Position numbers and translations under genes: made by a program
DNA from: Anseranas semipalmata
Lineage: Eukaryota > Chordata > Aves > Anseriformes > Anseranatidae
Direction of reading: 5' to 3'
Assembly (NCBI GenBank): GCA_013399115.1
Contig: VXAA01006036.1
Span: 310,241 to 374,240, forward strand
Length of the DNA stretch: 64,000 bases
Notes under the pieces: model-generated
Database searches by the model: none
The model's input: the letters and a program-made list of their open reading frames with translations, nothing else
Told to the model about the DNA's origin: nothing
Shown here: in pieces, positions 27,201 to 42,200 of the stretch
Numbering within the stretch: the first letter of the stretch is position 1
Layout: the number at the start of each line of letters is the position of its first letter

Positions 27201-30200
27201 TGGAACATGACCAGCAGGCAATTAAAAAGTGAATTTTGTACTGAGAATCCTGTGCATCTTCTTATACAGAGTTTAGAAATCACTTGGCTAAGGAAGGCCA
27301 TATTGTGCTTGCTTGCCTCCCTATGAACTGAGATATTTAGATACTCTGGGTTGTATATGACATTAGTAGAAAAAACGTGTATATTGTCATGCTATTTGAG
27401 AATGAAAAAAAATGAAGTACTTGAAGAAGAGGCAGAGGAACCTGGTATTTTCAGGTAACTAATGAATAGCTACAAAGAAGACGGAGACAGACTTTTTCTG
27501 GAAACATACATCTAAAGAAAAAGGACCAATAGTCACAAGTTGCAGCATAGGAAATTCTGACAAAGGATAAGGAAAGAAAAATCATGACATTTATTCAACA
27601 CTGGAAGAGGTGCCCAGAGAGGAGCTGGAATCTCCATGCTTAGACTCAGAACTGAGCTCAATAAGGCCGTATACAAATGGATCTAAATATGAAGTGAGTC
27701 CTGCTCAAAGGACCAGAGGTACTTTGCAATTTACATTTCTCTTCAATTTTAAGATATTTCTAATGCTTCTATATGAAAAACAATGTGAAAATGGCCAATG
27801 TAACATTGTAATTTCTCCATTTTTCATGCATAGTTTACTAGCTTACCTTTTAATTTTTCTAAAAGGATTATACAATTTTAAAAGATGTGGTTGTCATAAA
27901 CTGAAGTTTTTATGTAGGTGCATTACTTAAAGGTGGGAAAGTTGGGGATAACATACTTTTGCAAGATACAGTTCTGTCAACAATTAGGTTAAGAGGCCCC
28001 CAGCTCCAAACCATGTCTCCTGGAGTAGTGAAATCTGACTGATTATTAAAAGGTAGATGATCTATGAAGTCTTGTTTCTATTTTAGATGAAGTTACCTCT
28101 TTTCAGTCATATTTGTGCATGTGCATGTAAATACCTACATACATACTCATATACACTCTTAAGTTAGTAACAAGTTAAAACATATACAGCATTGAAAAAA
28201 TGTTAGTGTGAAAATGGCAGCTAGAATCTGTACTGGCAGATATGAAACAAGGTAAAAGCAAAAGTTCAAAAAAAAATTGTGGATTTTCAATGGGATCAGA
28301 ATGTCAAAATATCATAGGAAATTTATTATGAGCAATAAAGGCAGAGTATTCAGAGTGGAACCACCTTGGTTTCCATTTTTACCATTCAATACATACCTTT
28401 GCTCTTTCAGCTGTTACGGTCAAGACTATTAAAAAGTTATAATGAACACTGTTCAACTTTGGAGGGAGATGAATGAAAGGTTCACAGTAAAACATACACA
28501 AGTCTATCATACTTTGGTGAAGAGGCTTCCTTTCTAAAAAATCTTCATATGACTACACATTTCAAATATCCCATGCTTCTTCCAGAAGAATACCTATCAA
28601 GTGGCACTGTCCAGACCAGAAAGGAAATATTTGGTCATACTGAAAGGAAAAAGTGGTAATCGTTGCCTTAGACAGGCAATAAGATATATTATGATCTTAA
28701 AATATTGACGCAAAACAAAAGCTTTGTTTTCATAAACATAAAGATGAACTGGAAAGCTAAAACCTGTCAAATGAATAAATGTATCTGCTTATACTAGTCT
28801 ATGCAATACTTGAAAATCCTGGAAATACAAGGACTATACAGACCTGGAGTGAAATCCTAAGCTTACAGAAAACATTTTTTTTTCTATGACTTTAAAGTAG
28901 AACCAGATTTCATTTTATAATTGCCATCTCACTATTTAAAATCACATGCTTTTGCACTTCTTTCCCCTTAAAAACATATTATGTGTGCATTTTTGTTTAC
29001 CATCCTTTTGAACCTAAAAATGCTCATGACAAAGTTTGTTCTGGAATGTGTGTTAAAAACCTGCTGGATTAAGGTTCAGAGATGTTTTTTAGCCAAATTG
29101 TAGTTGACACTGTCCCTTTAAAGTCTAATCTGAAGGACTTCAAAATAGTAGATCGTATGGAACTCAATCTGTTTATCTGAAATGGATGAAAGGGTTTGTG
29201 CTCCACCTAGGTCTGAACTCTTGGTTCCACAGTGTCAAGGTATTTCAAGCCCAAAGTTTAGACCATTAAGACATGAGCCTCTCTCATGAATCCTCAATCT
29301 TTCCCATGTTAATATCCACAATTAAAAGGTGAATTAATGCCCTGGTAAACTAGGAAAAATATTTTAAAATACTAAATGACAACCATTATGAAAAGTTTCT
29401 ATCAAAATTGCCATTTCAGGCACAATAGGTGACAGATATCTTGTTTTTAGTCATCCTGAACAAATCTCAGAAAAAAAGTCACTAAAGAAACATTAGTTTG
29501 TTCCCAAATGGCACATAAGAAAACCCCTCTTTCATTTATTACCTTTGTCTCATCCCACTTCCATGGTAATCTGTTTAAGACTACCTTAGCCAACCAAAGT
29601 GTGAAATAAATCCAATGTACCCTATAACACAGGCAGCTCCAGTTAATATTGTTCGAATTATTTACATCTGAAGGGCCGCGCCTGTCTGGATAGCTGGGCC
29701 CGACGCTTCTCTGGACTTGGTTTCTGCTACTCACATCTGTTTCAGCTTTAGACTTTCACTGGTATTCTGCCAGCAGCCACAACTTTTTAATGGCTACAAT
29801 AAACTACAGAGACTCATCAAATCTTTGTTGAACGTGTTAAAATTATAACCTCTTCAATTAAAATTTTGATTTAAAAATAAACTACAGCATTATCTGAAGA
29901 GAAAAAAATTGAAAGGGAATGTTTGAAAGAGATACAACATTTTTATATGAGTGATTGTTTCTTTGTTTAAATGTAAGAGAAATATTCACAGGAATGCTTG
30001 TTAGAATCCTGCTGCATATTTCTGAGTGATAAAATACCAACATCTGAAAACATTTCCACAACCTTTTTTGTTTCAAATCCTTGCTGTCATTAACTTTATA
30101 TGTTAATTGCTTTGGCTGGGTTTCAAATACATCTTCACAAAGAAAAACTGTGAAAACAACCTCAACATAACACATTTTCTAGATTTTCTATGAATATCTA

Positions 30201-33200
30201 AGAAAATATGTTGAAACAGAAATCAATGATTACAAGAAAGCTGCAGTTTTTATTTTATAAGTTAGTTGAAGTGCTTTTCCTTTCTGTCTCTTTGCAATGT
30301 AGAACAAATATGATGTGAATGTCACAGCCTCAATGCAGATCCTGCAAGACTAAGATGCATTACAGCAGGACTACATGCTGAAAAAGTACAAGATCAAACA
30401 CAGATCATGTTTCTGCACAAACTGGCCCAAAACAGGGCAGGCCAAGGGTTTTACAGGGCCAAGCGATGAGAGGAGATAGAGCACTCACTTATGCCCGGGT
30501 CGAACAAACATAACTGATACTTTCCTACCACTGTTAACCTTTGAAACTATCCTAAAGATAGTAGTGACCTAATTTAGCCATTTCTAACTGTAACGATAAT
30601 TTATTTTGTAACGGTTTCATTGCCTTACATTGAAAAGTCATCTTGTTCAACTCTGATTCTAAAAGTACTCTCGCGTTTTGATGCAGATGTGTTATTTAAA
30701 TGCAAATGGAGAAGCTTTTTTATAAGCTTTTATGTGGATTCTGTCCCTAAACTCTATTTTCTACACATAATTGCTTCAGTAAAAATAACAACTTTTCCTT
30801 AGCAAAAATGACAGGCTCAAAATATTCAGTCATCATTCACTGGATTTATTTTTAAGAGTCATATGAAGCACAAAATAAAAACGAAACTGCTTGTAACACT
30901 TAGAGAGCAACCCTTCCTAGCTTATATCCACTCAATACCTTGATTGATAGATGAGTTGGGTTTCTGAACCCCTCTTTATAATAAACATTTTTAAATGTTT
31001 ATTTTATGTCCCAGGGTGAAAATATTTTGAACTAGAGCTTTCCATTTCCCTTTGCTGTGCCTTGGCAAGCTGTGTTTTATTTCTACATTAATAGTATTCA
31101 ATTCTTTCTTGTAGCTGTTAAATTGTTGTTATACAAGTACTGAAGAAAGTATTTATGTTATGGAACTAGCAGATATCTACAGTTAAACACACAGTTGTGG
31201 AGAAGCCAGAGGAAAATTCACACATAAAATTTCAGAAAGATTTCTTTAGGGGTCTTTCAATTGTAAAAGGGAATTATAGAAAATTACTTTTCAGTGTCTT
31301 TACTTTCATTTTTATTAAGTCATGAGTTTGAAATATTTTTTTCTATTTTATGTGGGTAGTTTGTGCCACAGTGTAAAAACTCCAAATGAATCAACACTAT
31401 AAACCTAATTAGCAATAATCATATCTCATAAAGGTCACATTTTAAATGGCACTTAGTAGTTAGGAGAACAAATTTGAATGTTCACAGTTACCTTCTAGGT
31501 CTCTCTTCAGTTTCCTTAAGTCCTTTATTAGGTCTTCAAACTTAACTTGGGAGGCCTGGAAAAAATCCTGTGGTTCTGGTAAAGGAAAAATACTCTTATC
31601 TGTTCCTGCTTCCTAAACAAACAAACAAACAAACAAATAGGCCACTATGAAAATTAAATGCATTTACAGTGAAATAAATTACTTTTTTGAAATGGCATCT
31701 ATAAAACACTATTATAAAACTGCAAAAATAAGATATTTTAAATAGTTCTTGCTAATACGGCATATATATATATATATATCATTTAAGATGAAATCCTGAC
31801 CAGTCTGAGTGTTGAAACTTCCTTTTAGACGTTGTAATGCAAACTGTGCTCAATTTGAACTATGAAGCAACTCTGAGCTCACAACATTTCAGTTCATTTT
31901 ATATCAATAAAAGTTTAGATAACGGATTAAAAGTTTCTTAAAACCAGATAACATGAATGCCTATTTTAATGGAGCAAGTGATCTTATGCCAGAAGTTTGT
32001 GGTTTCACTCTTTCTCAATTCATTAAATATATACACATTTCACATGGATAAATTGAAAACAATATTTATATATTGCCTAGTATATTTTATACAGATAAAA
32101 ACATACAGTTGAAGGCCTATGCAGCTCAATAAATAAGTTTAATATCTGTATGGAACTCCTAAGCATATACCTTATTTTTAGTAAAATAAAAAAATTTCAG
32201 AAGTAAAAAAAAATAACAAACAACTGCACAAGATTCAAAGCAATATCTCCAGAGGAAACCTAATAATTCAAGTATATAAATGGTATTAAAATGACATTGC
32301 TCTGTATAAGCATATACTAGTGAGTCTGCACAAATTTCAGTCTGAAATTAAGGAAAGCTCATGGCCTGGAGAACTGTTTTGTGAACAGTGAAAAAATAAT
32401 TTCATTATTAGAAAGATATGAACACTCAAGAAAAAAAAAAAAGTACAATGGGTAACATTTACATTGTCACCACTTCCTCCAAAGAGAAGATAAACTGTTT
32501 TGTGTTACAGAACTCCCTGACGTAAAATTACTGTATAGCAGAAAGTTTGCAGGAATATTAAATAATTAAATAAATAAATTACAGACTAGACAAAAAAACA
32601 AACAAACAATTTTTGTATTTGATTTGTACAGATCTACATATCTGCTAGTTTTGTATCTTCTCTACAGATCAGTCTCAGGAGCTGTTCCACAATGTTCTGA
32701 CAAACAGACCCTCCAGTGTTAGAGATGTCTTCAGTTACTTTAGCCTTCAGTTACTTTAGAAAAAATACTCATGAGTACTAACTCTTCAATTCAACATGCA
32801 TATGTAAGAATTAAAAAAATAATTAAAAAAAGCTTAAACAATAAAAATAAAAAGAAATAACGTTTATATTCAACCAGAGATACACCTCTTCCCACATTCC
32901 CAATCTCTAACTTCATCTCCATCAACTGAGTCACCTATTCTAAAATATCAATCTGTCATTGTGTTTTGTCATGAGAGAGAAATAATGCTTGTGTCTTCCA
33001 TTATTATCACATCAAAACAAAATTTGCAATGTCACAGTAACCAGAATGTAAGAAGAACGGACTGGAGTGATAACCTGTCCAGCCTGAAACAGTCACAGAC
33101 AGTTGTCTGCATTTTCCAAAGTCCTATCACAAAACCTACAGCAAATTTTAGACCTATTGAGCTATTATAAGAAAGCAAAAGAAATGGGTTAAAACCCATT

Positions 33201-36200
33201 TCAATTAGAGCTACTGTGGTCAGATGGAAAAAAAAAAAAAAAAAAGCAAATGCAAACCTTTTTACAAACTCTTAAAGAAATCACTTTTAGAGAAGTGTAT
33301 ACAGCAAATGAAACTTTTACCTTATCACAATGGCGTAGGTAATATATGACGACATAATCCACAAGATTAATACGATTATCCTAGGGAAAAAGAAAACAGA
33401 TTATTAAAAATGGATTATGGATACATACAAATGTTAAATGTTGTAGGATTAACACTGTTGCAAGTAAGTGAAAAATTACTGTATTTCAAAATATATTATT
33501 AGTGTTTATTGCTGTGAGAAATAGAACTCACAATATCTTTAGTCCTAACATTACTGACAAAAAAAATTGATCTCATGTAACAACCACAGGCTTGATTGTG
33601 CTACCACTGGACCTCGAGCTTCTTTTAGTTCTAAATAGCAGGTACAGAAAACATGCAGTGGGATAAGCTGTCACTGTGCATTTTTTAATAATAAAAGGCA
33701 TTCTTGTGTTATATTAACTATATCATTAATTAATAATATTATTCTTGAATACAATATTAACTAAAAAATATAGTTAACTCAGATACATTAAAGTTAGTTG
33801 AACTTCTTGATTCCACCAGTCTCAAGTCGTCTACAAAGAAGATCTGGAAGGGGCAAAGGTAATTTTCATATTATACTCTAAACATAAAACCAGACAGAAC
33901 GTGCCTATTTCATGCCTTGTTGGTTTATAAACATGAATTTTAATGCTCTCTTTGTGGAATCACCCTTTCCTTGGTCCTGCATACAACAAATATATACAGC
34001 ATTTTATTTTGTTACATGTCATTGGTTCAGCATAGGACATATGAACTAAAGGAAAAGGGGAAAACTGTGACATATATTACAGGATACCATTCAACAACAT
34101 AAAAGAATTAGAATATAGGGAATTATATCTGAGATGTCTTTGCTGTTTTTTTGTATGCATTTTTTACCCTATATTCACAGGTAATGGTACAAATGTTTGT
34201 ACGTGAACAATGTCTGACTTCCTGTACACAGCTGCCTCACCTATATTACATCCTGCAGCACATTATATTTTATTAGTATGATACACCAGCAAACTTTTTA
34301 ACTAAGCAAGTCACTCCTGTCATGTAGTCAAAACCACTCTGCTTATATAACCTTTTCAGAATACATTGATGGCAGGCTGTGTGACAAAAAAGAACTGAGG
34401 TGGCTCATGAATATTTGATTGCCCTTCTAAAGTAAAATATGCCTGTTGTTCTATTTTCTGTATGTTAAACTATCAAACTTACTACTTCGGTTTAAACAGT
34501 ATTTCCAGAAGAAAAACATAGGGATTTTGAAGTGGTGAACTATGATTTTTTTTTTTGTATCAAGTAGCTTTCTAGGCTCATGCATGTGACAACAAACAAC
34601 CTTTACGTGAAAGAAAAGATATTCAACATTGACACTTTACCTTTGCTCCTGGAATTTAGCTTACCTAGAAATCATATTGCTTGCTGGCAGTTCCCAGAAA
34701 GGGAACAACAGAACACAGGAAGGATACCTTAGTGTTCAAATATGCAAGGCCCTCCATTCTTCTTCCTTGCAAATATGGTCTCCGGTTATCTATAAGGTTC
34801 CATGTCTGCCTATAGCAGCTAGCCCCTCTGATTTTTTATGCATTTTGGAGACTAGCCTTACTTCTCACAGCAATATAAACTAATAATATATTTATTTTGG
34901 CTACCAGGAAACTGTAAGTACTGTAATTTTTTAGCTCGCTTTGCTAACGAACATGTCTTATGCAATTGTACTGTACATCTGTCACTCCTTTTCATAACCC
35001 ACGATTTTGCAGTCTGTTGACTAAACCCAGCCAAATTGGAAAGTCACAGAGAAGATTAAATTCTTACAATTCCATGGTTAGATAGAAGAGGGAGACTAAA
35101 ATTAGTACTTCAACTGAGAAAACTCAGGAAAAGCTCAGTTGTTTTACATTTTTCCTCATGGCAGCTGGCTGACCAAGGAACACCTGACTACTGGGAAGCT
35201 GGGCCTGGATCTAGTTTAGCTGCAGCCTGTATTGTGTCTTGTCCATGGAGCAGAACTGGAAGAAAAGTGGTCATATAGGACAGCTGAACTATTGCAGTGA
35301 AGAGGAAAGTAAGAGGAGACAAAAGACACAAATCCATTGGAAAAACTTCCATAAATTCACTGGCTCACTGAAAAATTTATTAAATCTTGTTTTTATTCTT
35401 TGTTAGTGATGGCACTCCTGAGTAAAATAAAAAGCTCCCTAGACATACTGTTCATATGACAATGCTTGTCTTCCAAACTGAGAGTATTTCTATGTACATC
35501 CAGCATAACTGGGAACAAAAGCTTAAACTGTATCTTTCTTATAATTCAGGACAGCACTTCAAGTAGGAAAAGAGGAAGAGTGAGAGAGAACCATTTTTTT
35601 CTCTACCTCCAAATCTGTACCAACATCAGTAGAAAACATCTCTTCGCTAGTTCCCACATCCATATGGTGTCTAGGTATGCTTTGGTAGAGAAGGATTTTT
35701 GAGTGGTGTTTACATTCCTACATTATCTAGCACCTTGTCCTCTGCCCTACTGAAATAAGGATCAAGGTAACCTCATCTCAAAAGGTGTGCAGTTTGTCTA
35801 AGCCTTACTTTGATCCTAGCGTGACTAATCAAAAATGGGCTAGTGGTTCTCAATTTTTGACAAAAATAATTTACTGCCATCTGTGAGCATTTGCTTGTGT
35901 ATGCCATTCAGAATTCATGCTCTACATCTACTTAACTGCCAATCTGAAAAAAACACCGACAGTATCTTGTTGGATCTGATGCACCTTTTTGAAGGGGATT
36001 AAAATCCTGTGATTTATATATTTATATCCTTTATGTATAATTCTTTAGTGTATACTCTACACTGAACCCTTCCTGGTTTTTTGTTTTTTAAACCTGACCT
36101 TTCAAGCCTTTTTACTCATATACAACTAAGTTAAGAGCAAGAAAAAAGAATGGGGACATTTGTTGGACAAGACTTCAGTGGTCTGTGCTCTCTCACGTCT

Positions 36201-39200
36201 CTCTACCTACTGTAATTAAGTCCCCACTAGTAAAACATACACACAGAAGTTCTCACAAGAGATAATTATCTCAGTGGTACTGAACAGAAGAAATAGGAGA
36301 TTATGGAGACATGCATGTGCGTAGAAGAAAGAGGTAAAAAGTGGGGAGGAAAAGGAAGAAAACAGTACAAAATGACTTACTCTTTCAAGCAAAAAATGGT
36401 AAGAAATGAGAAAAGATTAACTTTTGATAGATGATGGAACAGAAAGAGATCACTTGAGGAAAGTAATCTTTAAGTAAAAATAAGTACTTACTCTGCTTTT
36501 GACATCCTTTAGTTTGGGGAGTATTTCCAATCCAAATCCATCAGCTTGACCTCGAGTCCTATTCCCACCATTCATATAATTTCCAAAAGCCAGAATCAAA
36601 CCTAAAATTTCCTTTATACTTGTCATGTTCAGCAAAGCCTGGAAAATAGATACTAGTCTGAAACATCCATTGCAACAAAAATTCTAACTACTCATATGAC
36701 AAAGTTTTTTAGATTTTATTTTTGCTAAAGGAGGTTTTGTTTCTCATGTGCCCCTATGGGGAAAGGAAGCTAAAATTGGTAGAGAAATCAAACATTTAAG
36801 AGAAGAATTTATTAGACTATAGCTGCCTAAGATACTATCTTTAACTTAACCCACATGAGGTAAATTATACTGCATTATATACTGTGTAGATGACAGAAAG
36901 ATTAATGGAAGAAGTTTTACTGCAGGATATTACTAAACATCCTCAGTAGCCTTTAAAAATCTTACAGACAAAGTGGTTTTTCGTGAGTTTACATAATGCA
37001 CAGTCAAATGGAGATGTGTTATTTTTGCTGCCACTGGGTTACACTCAGAAAGGCATATTCAATCTGCTTCTCATTGGTCCTGGTGCTCTGAAAATTCACA
37101 TTTCAGGATCCATACTTAGTGCAGCTATACCAGGGTTAAGGACAAAATTATTATGCCTCAAAAGAAAAAAGAAATGTAGAAACACAGTGGAGAATTAATA
37201 AATTATTTTAATTTCCATATAAAGACATCTATTTTATCTATCAAGATTCTAAGGCCACGGGCCTAATTCTTAACTACGTAGCTTTAACACATTGAAAAAA
37301 TCAATTGTCATGTGAGCTCCTCTTAAGTATAATAATGGTAATGCCTCTCTCCCTATCTCATACAATTTCTTTATGTCCTCTTTATGTCTCCTTTGGAAAG
37401 GCAACACTAAGTAATTATTTTTATTGTTGGAATATGCAAAGAATATCCAAAGGAATAGAGCGTGGGTAGTTTGTGGCAGCAAAGCTGTTCAAAAGATACT
37501 CTTTACATGGCAAAAATAAAAATTTAAAAAAAATTAAATGCTGTCCTGGCCAGGATGTTGTACCTTCAGGACGCTATTTCATTTCTTTTTTAATTCTTAT
37601 TTCATTTTTACTTTTCATATTTTATCTATTATAATTTCAAAATCTTCTCTTCAGTCATTCATTGTAAAGAAACCTTAGATAAAGGTTGTCAGGTACTAAA
37701 AATCTGCTGTATCATGGTAACAGAAGCGTATGGATACCATGGGAAACTAATAAGCTAATGCATGTTATAGGCAGCTACTGCTGATGGCACCCATAGCGGT
37801 ATGCAAACAAAGTAACTTTGCAAGGCCATGTACTAAATTAGTTTGATATTTAATTTCTATTTTACAGAGATTATCTATTTTTCTACTTAATGTGCAAAGT
37901 AATCAAAATCTGCCTTTCAAGTAAAAATAATTTTTCCTATGTAGAACATACAGCTACACACACAACTCATCTTCCCCCTTTCCTCCTGTTCTTATAAGCA
38001 GCTAAAAAGCTAAAAATATCATATATATTTTTATTTTCCTGAAAAGCCTATAACCATGCTTAATGTTCATCACTTTTGGCAAAAACAAACAAACAAACAA
38101 ACCAACATGAGTAATCTAAAACATATTATGTTTTTATTTAGTTTCCATTAGGACTTACCTTAGAAACACGAGTTATGATATCAACTTTCCGGTGAACTGA
38201 TGTTATCCCTTCGGAGAAAACTGACTGGAAGATAATACACTGAGCTCGTTCTGGGAAGTTGGGGATCTGAGATAACTCATATAAAAATCTGTGGAAAAAA
38301 AAAGGATACTAATGAATCCTTACATTTCATATCTGTGGGGTACATAATGGATCAGAGCTGTAGTATTACGAAATATATACATAATGCAGTCTTTCCTACT
38401 TTGAATCAAAATTCTGACAGAATTTATAATTGTATTCTTTATGCTGTGTTCTTTGTGTTCAATGTGTTGAGAAATCCTATTAATATCAAGAAAGATGCAA
38501 TACATTAATTCTTATAACATTAATCCATTAATCCACTGTCTAGTAATAAAGAGGAATCATAAACCAAGATCATAGGTTTAAAAAAAAAAAAAAAAAGCTA
38601 GAGAAACACTATCTATTTACTGTTTTACTCATGTGTTTTTGCTTCACTTTAAAACATGCCCAGCAATACGGAACTCAACATATTCCTACAGCGTTATTTC
38701 ATAATATAGAATGTCTGCCAAGAAATTTCTTCTGATGCTCAACCTCAATTTTCTTTTACTAATTTGCACCACACTTCCAATTATATAGCAGCACGTTTTA
38801 TGGTAATGCACCTAGCCATGTATTTAGCTCTCAAATACTTGCAGATTATATCTCTCTTCAGTCACTGCTCAGCAAAGTTACTAACTCTCTCTCTGTTCTT
38901 TATCTCTGCTCACATTTTCACTCTTCTTATGAGGTTACTCCAGCTTTTTTACTTTAACTCTTTGGTAAATAAAAATAAATAGAAGTATATTCAACAACTC
39001 CCGTTCAGGTATCACAAAATGAAAGCACCCCAAGGCATGCATAATTACTCCCTCTTCTCTTCTTCAATTTAAAATGTAAGACTTTGGCTAAATAATACAA
39101 AAAACTTTAACATTTCTTATAATAACAGGGTTTGCATAATTTGCTTTGTGGGTTTTGAGTCAATGATTCCAGTGCTACGCATGCTTTCTTTAAATCGAGA

Positions 39201-42200
39201 AACAAACTGTCTTTTGGTCCACTATCACTACAGAAGAATTTTTCTAATCTCCTGTATACAGGTATTCTTAGATCCCCTTTAATATGATGCCTTAAAGATT
39301 CTTCTACCTCACTGAATTCTAGGACATTTTCTGAACTATTATTAGCTTGAATTCTTATTAAATTTATTTTAATTATTTAAACCAATTAATCTGATTTCTT
39401 CAAACTACTTCTTTTTCATTATAACTAATATTAATATTTTTAAATCCCCTTTACAAATTTCTCATACATGCAATGCTTTGCTGAATACATAGTGAGTCTA
39501 TAAAAAAACTGCTACCATTCACCTGTGGCTGGTGTGAAATATGGTATTCTAATTGGACTATCTTTTTTTTTTTTTCCTTCTTTTTCTTTCTTGCATGATG
39601 AGAAAATCTATTGTAAGAGAAGGACTGGGGAGGCTAGGCTTGGCTCTTGCATTTAAGCAGTGGGAAAAAAAGAAATGCCAAGCTGGTATTAATAAAAATA
39701 CTTCCTATTGGGAATGAATGGTATTGCCAGGAAAAAAAAGAGGATACTTTGTGTGCACTTCGTGTGAGAGAAACAAAAGAAAGAAAAAAACCAACCGCTT
39801 CACAGAAGTTCTGACATACATACATTTTAAAAGTTTAAATTTAAAAATTCAAATGACACATTTTCTTGCCTTCCCTTGAAAAGGGAGCTTTCATCCACAT
39901 TTCTGGTCATCGGAATACAACATAGTTGTGTTGAGAATTAAAAGAGCTTTAGCATAAAAAGAAAATGTCTCCAGATTTTGGAATTCAAAGTATTCAATGT
40001 AAATATCCTGACCAAAAATTTATAACTGAAATATGTCACAAAGAGGAATCAATCTTAGCAGTTACCAAGCAGAACATCATGGCTTGAACCTGTGGTTATC
40101 AAAGATAAATCACCACGTTCACGTGGATGAAGCTTTTTGAGAGAAAACAATATTCTTAGTTCAGTCAGTGTTGTGATTTAAAACTGAGGAAAGTATGATT
40201 TTGACTTAAAGTTGCAATGAGATGACTATGACATGATTTTTTGATTGGTTTTTCATTGCTACACTTCTCATGGCCTAAAGTAAACACAGAGAATTTGCTG
40301 TTCATCTGTGTGAGGTCCATTTTACTCCTCTCCTGCAGAAACTGTAAATAAAAAATACATTTACTTGAGAACTCTTTTATCCTACTAGAATCTTGCAACA
40401 AAGTACTTGAGAATACTTTCAAAATCAGGCATATTACCATGTTGTTAGTATAACAGAACATTATTCTTTCAGAATAAAAACAAAGAAGGTTGATTCTATG
40501 ATGGTAAACTATTTATCAGGTCACATTTATCCATGTTTGAAGAATACAAAATTAGATTTTTTTTTCTTTTTGAGGAAAAAAAAGCATATCTAATCCTTCA
40601 AGCTACTAAGGAAGCCAGTAGGATTTAAACTGAAGTCAATGAAAATTATTTGTGTGTAGAAGACGAGCAAATGGCATTACTTGGACAGAAAGCCTTATTT
40701 TATTTGCAATTATCAATAGTCCACTACTTCCCGAATTCAAAGTACATACAAAACAGAACATCTCACTACTATATTTTGCTACCATTTCCTTCAGTAGTAT
40801 TTCTTTCACAGTAGCAAGGACTTCACAGAGATTATATTAAAACTAAAATGGTCTTCTTAGACACTAGTTTAAGGATCTGTATCCTGCTAGCAAAGCCCCA
40901 AGTTGTGGCCAATTATGCATATAAATCTTTATTGTGTTAATGAATATTAGCATTTTAGCAACTATTATCATGAAGCATAATTTAGGGGAATATTGTCATG
41001 TTGCTAAGATATATTTACAGTTTGTGCCAACAATAGCAAGTGTAAGATGCCAGCAAAACAAATCAAAATCACATGTGCAGGAGAGCATTAGTGATACCAG
41101 TAAAATTTTCTATTTGTCTGGGAATCAAAGGCATTTTAAAATGACAAAGACTTCCATTAGACTTCAGTGAATTCAAGTCAATGGTTTCAGTATATGAATG
41201 TCTATCACTAGTATTTACAACCATTTATAAAAGGTTTAATTTGCACTTTTGTTCTGATCCTTATTAAAGAAAATACATCAAGCTTATGCCCTGTAGCAAA
41301 TTATTTTAATCATACCTACAATTTTGCACTTTTCTATCTTTAGTGTTTTATGCAGTTAATATGCACATGCAGTTCCAAAAAATCTCCAGTTCTGCATTTA
41401 GGCTAAGAGGCTGACTTAGACAACAAAACCTGATCTACTGAGTTTTCAGAAAGGACATTATTTTGAAGGAGCAATAAAAATTACTTAAGTAATAATTTGC
41501 ATTATCAGCAAATTGTTTCCTCCTTGAGACAACATCTTAAAAAGCTAACTTTCCTAACCTATGCAATTTAATAGAGTGAAAAGGGGATAATTAAGACTTG
41601 CAGAGACAACATAAAGAGTAATTGATAAAGAGTAGCTTTTCCACTATAGTTTACAAAAAGGGACAACTTTTTATAACTCTAGAGCTCTACAAGACTCGTA
41701 TTTTCCAGAACACAAAATACATTTATATTTATTTCACTCAGACTTGCAGGTTGCCAAAGATTCAAACTCTGGAAAACATCAACTAGTCACACAATGTATT
41801 CTTATGCTCCAAGCTAAGGCAATGAAAACCATGGATACAGGATACATGAACAAGCGAGTACATATACTTTACAGATATAAGTGTTCTTAAGTCAAGAATG
41901 ATAGCTACTCTTACTCAAAAGAGTGTGATAGCCTCATCTTCCAATTTGAACTGTCCCTAGTAGACTGCATGTAGCTATCAGCAGCGAGTATTTAGCTGCT
42001 TTGTATTAGGAGAAAGAGGAAAAAAATCCACTCTTCACCACCAACAGTCTAATGGGAAAAAAAGGTATGGAAATGCAATACTTCTGACATCAACCAATCA
42101 TATGCTACCTCTGCTGTTTCAGTTCCTTCTCTCACTACCCTTTCTTATGCCAAAGAGAGCAGAAAAGACAAAAAGATAAAGAGAGAGAAAAGGATGCAAA

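Larger units (their letters stand above)
17357..31491. other. FMN1 intron, 14.1 kb
   Basis: The largest FMN1 intron fully contained here. It holds the GAAA microsatellite at 21 kb, a 21-bp tandem duplication at 24.55 kb, a short GC-rich CpG-containing patch at about 29670-29715 and an octamer motif ATGCAAAT at 30700. No RNA gene or further FMN1 exon was found. Confidence 0.65.

Noticed and set aside
29640..29760. Possible tRNA or rRNA remnant in the GC-rich patch
   Set aside because: No cloverleaf, no B-box and no recognised rRNA match; kept only as an unexplained composition anomaly.
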